A stretch of 7,790 bases of DNA, taken from the NCBI GenBank assembly GCA_036272735.1, contig DATAYF010000164.1:1-7790 (forward strand), read 5' to 3'. The notes beneath the pieces were generated by a model. It was not told the DNA's origin and did not search any database. It saw only the letters and a program-made list of their open reading frames with translations. Both the position numbers and the translations under genes were made by a program. This DNA is from DATAYF01 sp036272735. GTDB taxonomy: Bacteria > Chloroflexota > Ktedonobacteria > Ktedonobacterales > Ktedonobacteraceae. How positions within the stretch are numbered: the first letter of the stretch is position 1; each line of letters opens with the position of its first letter. This document shows positions 6,129-7,790 of the stretch, piece by piece.

Positions 6129-6314
6129 ATGGGCGAACAGAACAAAGACGGTCGTCGTCAGGGGAACGACGAGCAGCAGAAAAACAAGCAGAAGCAACAG
6201 CAACAGGCCGGTAAAAAACCCGGTCAACTGCTTGCCGACCGCGAAAATGCAGACAAGCAGAACAAAGGCGAGCGCCAGCAGGACGGTGCTGCCGATCAGA
6301 ACCGCTCTCGCTAA
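6129..6314 (+). CDS. Small Q/K-rich hydrophilin-like disordered protein
   Basis: The product is 61 residues, starting at ATG 6129 with AAAGGAG (6111-6117) 11 bases upstream. The frame is open further upstream to 6012, but only this start has a ribosome site. By my count it has 14 Gln and 7 Gly, many Lys, Arg, Asp, Glu and Asn, no aromatic residue, no Cys, and only two Leu besides the start Met. The centre is a run KNKQKQQQQ and a short GKKPGQLLADREN segment. This composition fits the definition of a hydrophilin (high Gly and high hydrophilicity) and predicts full disorder. Such proteins are often linked to drying or osmotic stress. No named family is recognised. It is followed by its own hairpin and then by a CsbD-family gene, which supports a stress role by context only. 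Confidence 0.72.
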   Translation: MGEQNKDGRRQGNDEQQKNKQKQQQQAGKKPGQLLADRENADKQNKGERQQDGAADQNRSR

Positions 6315-6344
6315 TGATCTCTAAGCTCTAGCAACCGCGCTTAC

Positions 6345-6382
6345 TGGAGAGGTGTGGTGGAAAGGTCTATCACATCTCTCCA
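6345..6382 (+). terminator. Hairpin after the hydrophilin-like gene
   Basis: Bases 6345-6356 pair with 6371-6382 over 12 positions, with one G-T wobble, and up to three more weak pairs extend inward toward the AAAGG loop. It starts 30 nt after the stop codon. Only short T-stretches follow (TCTCTACTATT, then TTTCTTT), so termination strength is uncertain. Confidence 0.5.
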
Positions 6383-6516
6383 TCTCTACTATTGCATTTC
6401 TTTATCAGCATTACCTCATCTATTTTATATATGTCCGATTTACTGTATACGTTTTTTCCCTGTAGGAGTATACCATAGAGAGGGTCAAGTAGGCCTGAAA
6501 GAGAAGGAGTAGCACC

Positions 6517-6765
6517 ATGAGTGACAACGAATATACTAACGACAGAGAGCCGCGTAAAGACCTGGGCACACAGGGGAAGGAACACACCTTAAAGGGCAAG
6601 CTAAAGGAAACGGTAGGCAAGATCGAGAGCAAGGTTGGCGAAGTCACCGGCAATAAAGACACCGAGCGCAAGGGTGATGCCAAACAGGTTGAAGGGAAAA
6701 CGCAGAAGACATTTGGCAAAGGCGAGCAGAAGGTAGACCACGCGTTAGATCCCGATAAACCGTAA
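6517..6765 (+). CDS. CsbD family stress-associated protein
   Basis: The 82-residue product matches the CsbD-like family of small hydrophilic stress proteins, first known as part of the SigB general stress regulon in Bacillus; their biochemical role is unknown. The family signature is clear: LKGKLKETVGKIESKVGEVT (about 25-44), then GNKDTERKGDAKQVEGKTQK (45-64). These amphipathic Lys/Glu-rich repeats are predicted to be helical or disordered. The first 20 residues are polar and variable. The ATG has GGAG at 6506-6509, seven bases upstream. The gene lies about 200 nt after the hydrophilin-like gene with a hairpin between, so it is probably a separate unit. TTATCA (6402-6407) and TATATA (6426-6431) are a weak candidate promoter. 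It ends at the hairpin shared with zwf. Confidence 0.9.
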   Translation: MSDNEYTNDREPRKDLGTQGKEHTLKGKLKETVGKIESKVGEVTGNKDTERKGDAKQVEGKTQKTFGKGEQKVDHALDPDKP

Positions 6766-6784
6766 CCACCACTTTTTATCTCCA

Positions 6785-6829
6785 AAACAGCAAGGGCACG
6801 GCGATATTAACGCCGTGCCCTTGCTGTTT
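6785..6829. terminator. Bidirectional terminator between csbD-like gene and zwf
   Basis: Bases 6785-6803 are an exact reverse complement of 6811-6829 (19 bp) with a loop of seven bases, ATATTAA. The arm ends in TTT on the plus side and TTTT on the minus side. It lies 19 nt after the csbD-like stop and 26 nt beyond the zwf stop, so it can serve both convergent genes. Confidence 0.75.
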
Positions 6830-6855
6830 GAGGGTAACCGCCAATTATCTTGCAA

Positions 6856-7790
6856 CTAGGGATTATCCCAGTGGCGCCCATCTTTCTCGATTAAATCTGC
6901 CGCCTCTTGCGGACCCCACGTTCCGGCACGATAGGGATGTACAGTCTCGGGTGGCATCTTTTCCCATGCTTTGGTAATACTATCGATGATGCGCCAGGAT
7001 GCCTCGATTTCGTCACGGCGAATAAACAGGGTCGAGTCACCAAGCATACAATCGGCAATGAGACGTTCGTAGGCATCAGGTAGCTCGATACCAAAAGCTC
7101 CTTTATAAGAAAAGCCCATATCCACCGAGCTTAACTGTTGGATGGCACCCGGAATTTTCGCCCCTATTTTCAGCGTAATACCTTCATCTGGCTGCACGTG
7201 CACCGTCAAACGGTTCGGTACCAGTCCTTTCGTTTCCGTTGGCTTATAGAGTTGATGCGGGACGCGCTTGAATTGTATCGTCGCCTCTGTACTTCGTTTG
7301 GGCAGACGCTTGCCAGTGCGGATATAAAAAGGTACATCGGCCCAGCGCCAGTTCTCGATAAAAAGCTTGAGCGCGATGTACGTCTCGGTCGTCGAGTGAG
7401 GATCAACCCCCTGCTCTTTTTTATAGCCCACCACATGCTGTCCATCTATCTCGCCAGCGGTGTATTGACCACGCACCACGCGCTCGGCCACTTCTTTTGG
7501 CGTGAGCGCAGGAATGGCGCGTAGCAACTTCACTTTTTCATCACGAATGGCCTCGGCATCAAAGTCAGCAGGTGCTTCCATACCAACCAGGCAGAGTACT
7601 TGCATGATATGGTTCTGCACGATATCTCTAATCGCGCCAACACCTTCATAAAATTCTGCGCGCGTGCCAATACCAAGATCCTCACCAACCAGAATTTGCA
7701 CGTGGTCGATATAGTTTTGATTCCATAGCGGCTCAAATATGCCATTGGCAAAGCGGAAGGCAAGAATATTCTGCACCGTTTCCTTGCCCA
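6856..7790 (-). CDS. zwf: Glucose-6-phosphate dehydrogenase, C-terminal part (5' end outside window)
   Basis: About 310 C-terminal residues of G6PD, the first enzyme of the oxidative pentose phosphate pathway, which oxidises glucose 6-phosphate with NADP to 6-phosphogluconolactone. At the window edge the frame begins GKETVQNILAFRFAN, the end of the family's DHYLGKE active-site segment. Next comes NYIDHVQI, whose His is the catalytic base (codon at 7702-7704). The glucose-6-phosphate and NADP binding region has RWADVPFYIRTGKRLPKR, followed by IQFKRVPHQL. The C-terminal end is typical: DAYERLIADCMLGDSTLFIRRDE, then the tryptophan-containing RAGTWGPQEA stretch. Full-length enzymes have about 490-510 residues, so roughly 180-200 with the nucleotide-binding GxxGDLA motif lie beyond the window. 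The apparent GTG start at 7776 is an internal Val. No defect is visible. The protein is cytoplasmic. Confidence 0.96.
   Translation of the reverse strand, partial: GKETVQNILAFRFANGIFEPLWNQNYIDHVQILVGEDLGIGTRAEFYEGVGAIRDIVQNHIMQVLCLVGMEAPADFDAEAIRDEKVKLLRAIPALTPKEVAERVVRGQYTAGEIDGQHVVGYKKEQGVDPHSTTETYIALKLFIENWRWADVPFYIRTGKRLPKRSTEATIQFKRVPHQLYKPTETKGLVPNRLTVHVQPDEGITLKIGAKIPGAIQQLSSVDMGFSYKGAFGIELPDAYERLIADCMLGDSTLFIRRDEIEASWRIIDSITKAWEKMPPETVHPYRAGTWGPQEAADLIEKDGRHWDNP

Noticed and set aside
5824..6324. Plus-strand frame of 166 codons
   Set aside because: It starts inside the pepF terminator, has no ribosome site and reads the hydrophilin-like gene in the wrong frame.
6420..6785. Minus-strand frame antisense to the csbD-like gene
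   Set aside because: The plus-strand frame has a clear CsbD signature and ribosome site. The hydrophobic antisense product is the mirror of Lys/Glu-rich codons.
7138..7524. Plus-strand frame of 128 codons inside zwf
   Set aside because: It is antisense to conserved G6PD motifs and shows no family pattern.

Overview
The window is a stretch of bacterial chromosome of intermediate GC with eight genes that can be supported with good confidence, plus one possible small ORF. No rRNA, tRNA or CRISPR array is visible. The gene set and style suggest a Chloroflexota bacterium of the Ktedonobacteria type. The signs are a Tat-exported berberine-bridge-like flavoprotein with a lipobox and a Pro/Thr-rich linker, CsbD-like and very hydrophilic small stress proteins, a TnpB-only insertion element, and unusually long hairpins after genes. 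This placement is an inference from style; there is no marker gene.

Layout: 1 to about 285 is the 3' end of a TnpB-encoding element of the IS200/IS605/IS607 type, with its zinc ribbon and last RuvC motif. A 50-bp perfect palindrome (299-348) separates it from a convergent gene for a four-helix membrane protein of unknown function (384-833, minus). Divergent from that, 1011-2630 (plus) encodes a Tat lipoprotein of the berberine-bridge-enzyme family with both residues for bicovalent FAD attachment. It ends at a 26-bp stem-loop. The gap from 2697 to 2997 holds two promoter candidates and a possible 44-codon ORF with a good ribosome binding site.

Next is a likely two-gene operon. A GT2-fold glycosyltransferase-like protein (2998-3975) carries an N-terminal helical segment resembling the C-terminal domain of cysteinyl-tRNA synthetase. 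It lies 23 nt ahead of an oligoendopeptidase F gene (3999-5795), which ends at a strong intrinsic terminator. Two small plus-strand genes follow, each with its own ribosome binding site and followed by a hairpin: a 61-residue Q/K-rich hydrophilin-like protein (6129-6314) and an 82-residue CsbD-family protein (6517-6765). The window closes with the C-terminal part of glucose-6-phosphate dehydrogenase on the minus strand (6856-7790), convergent with csbD across a shared 19-bp hairpin.

The genes do not form one obvious pathway. The most plausible functional links are the GT2/pepF operon and the two neighbouring stress-type small proteins. The least ordinary features are the CysRS-like/GT2 fusion without a canonical DxD motif, and the set of long, gene-specific, near-perfect hairpins.
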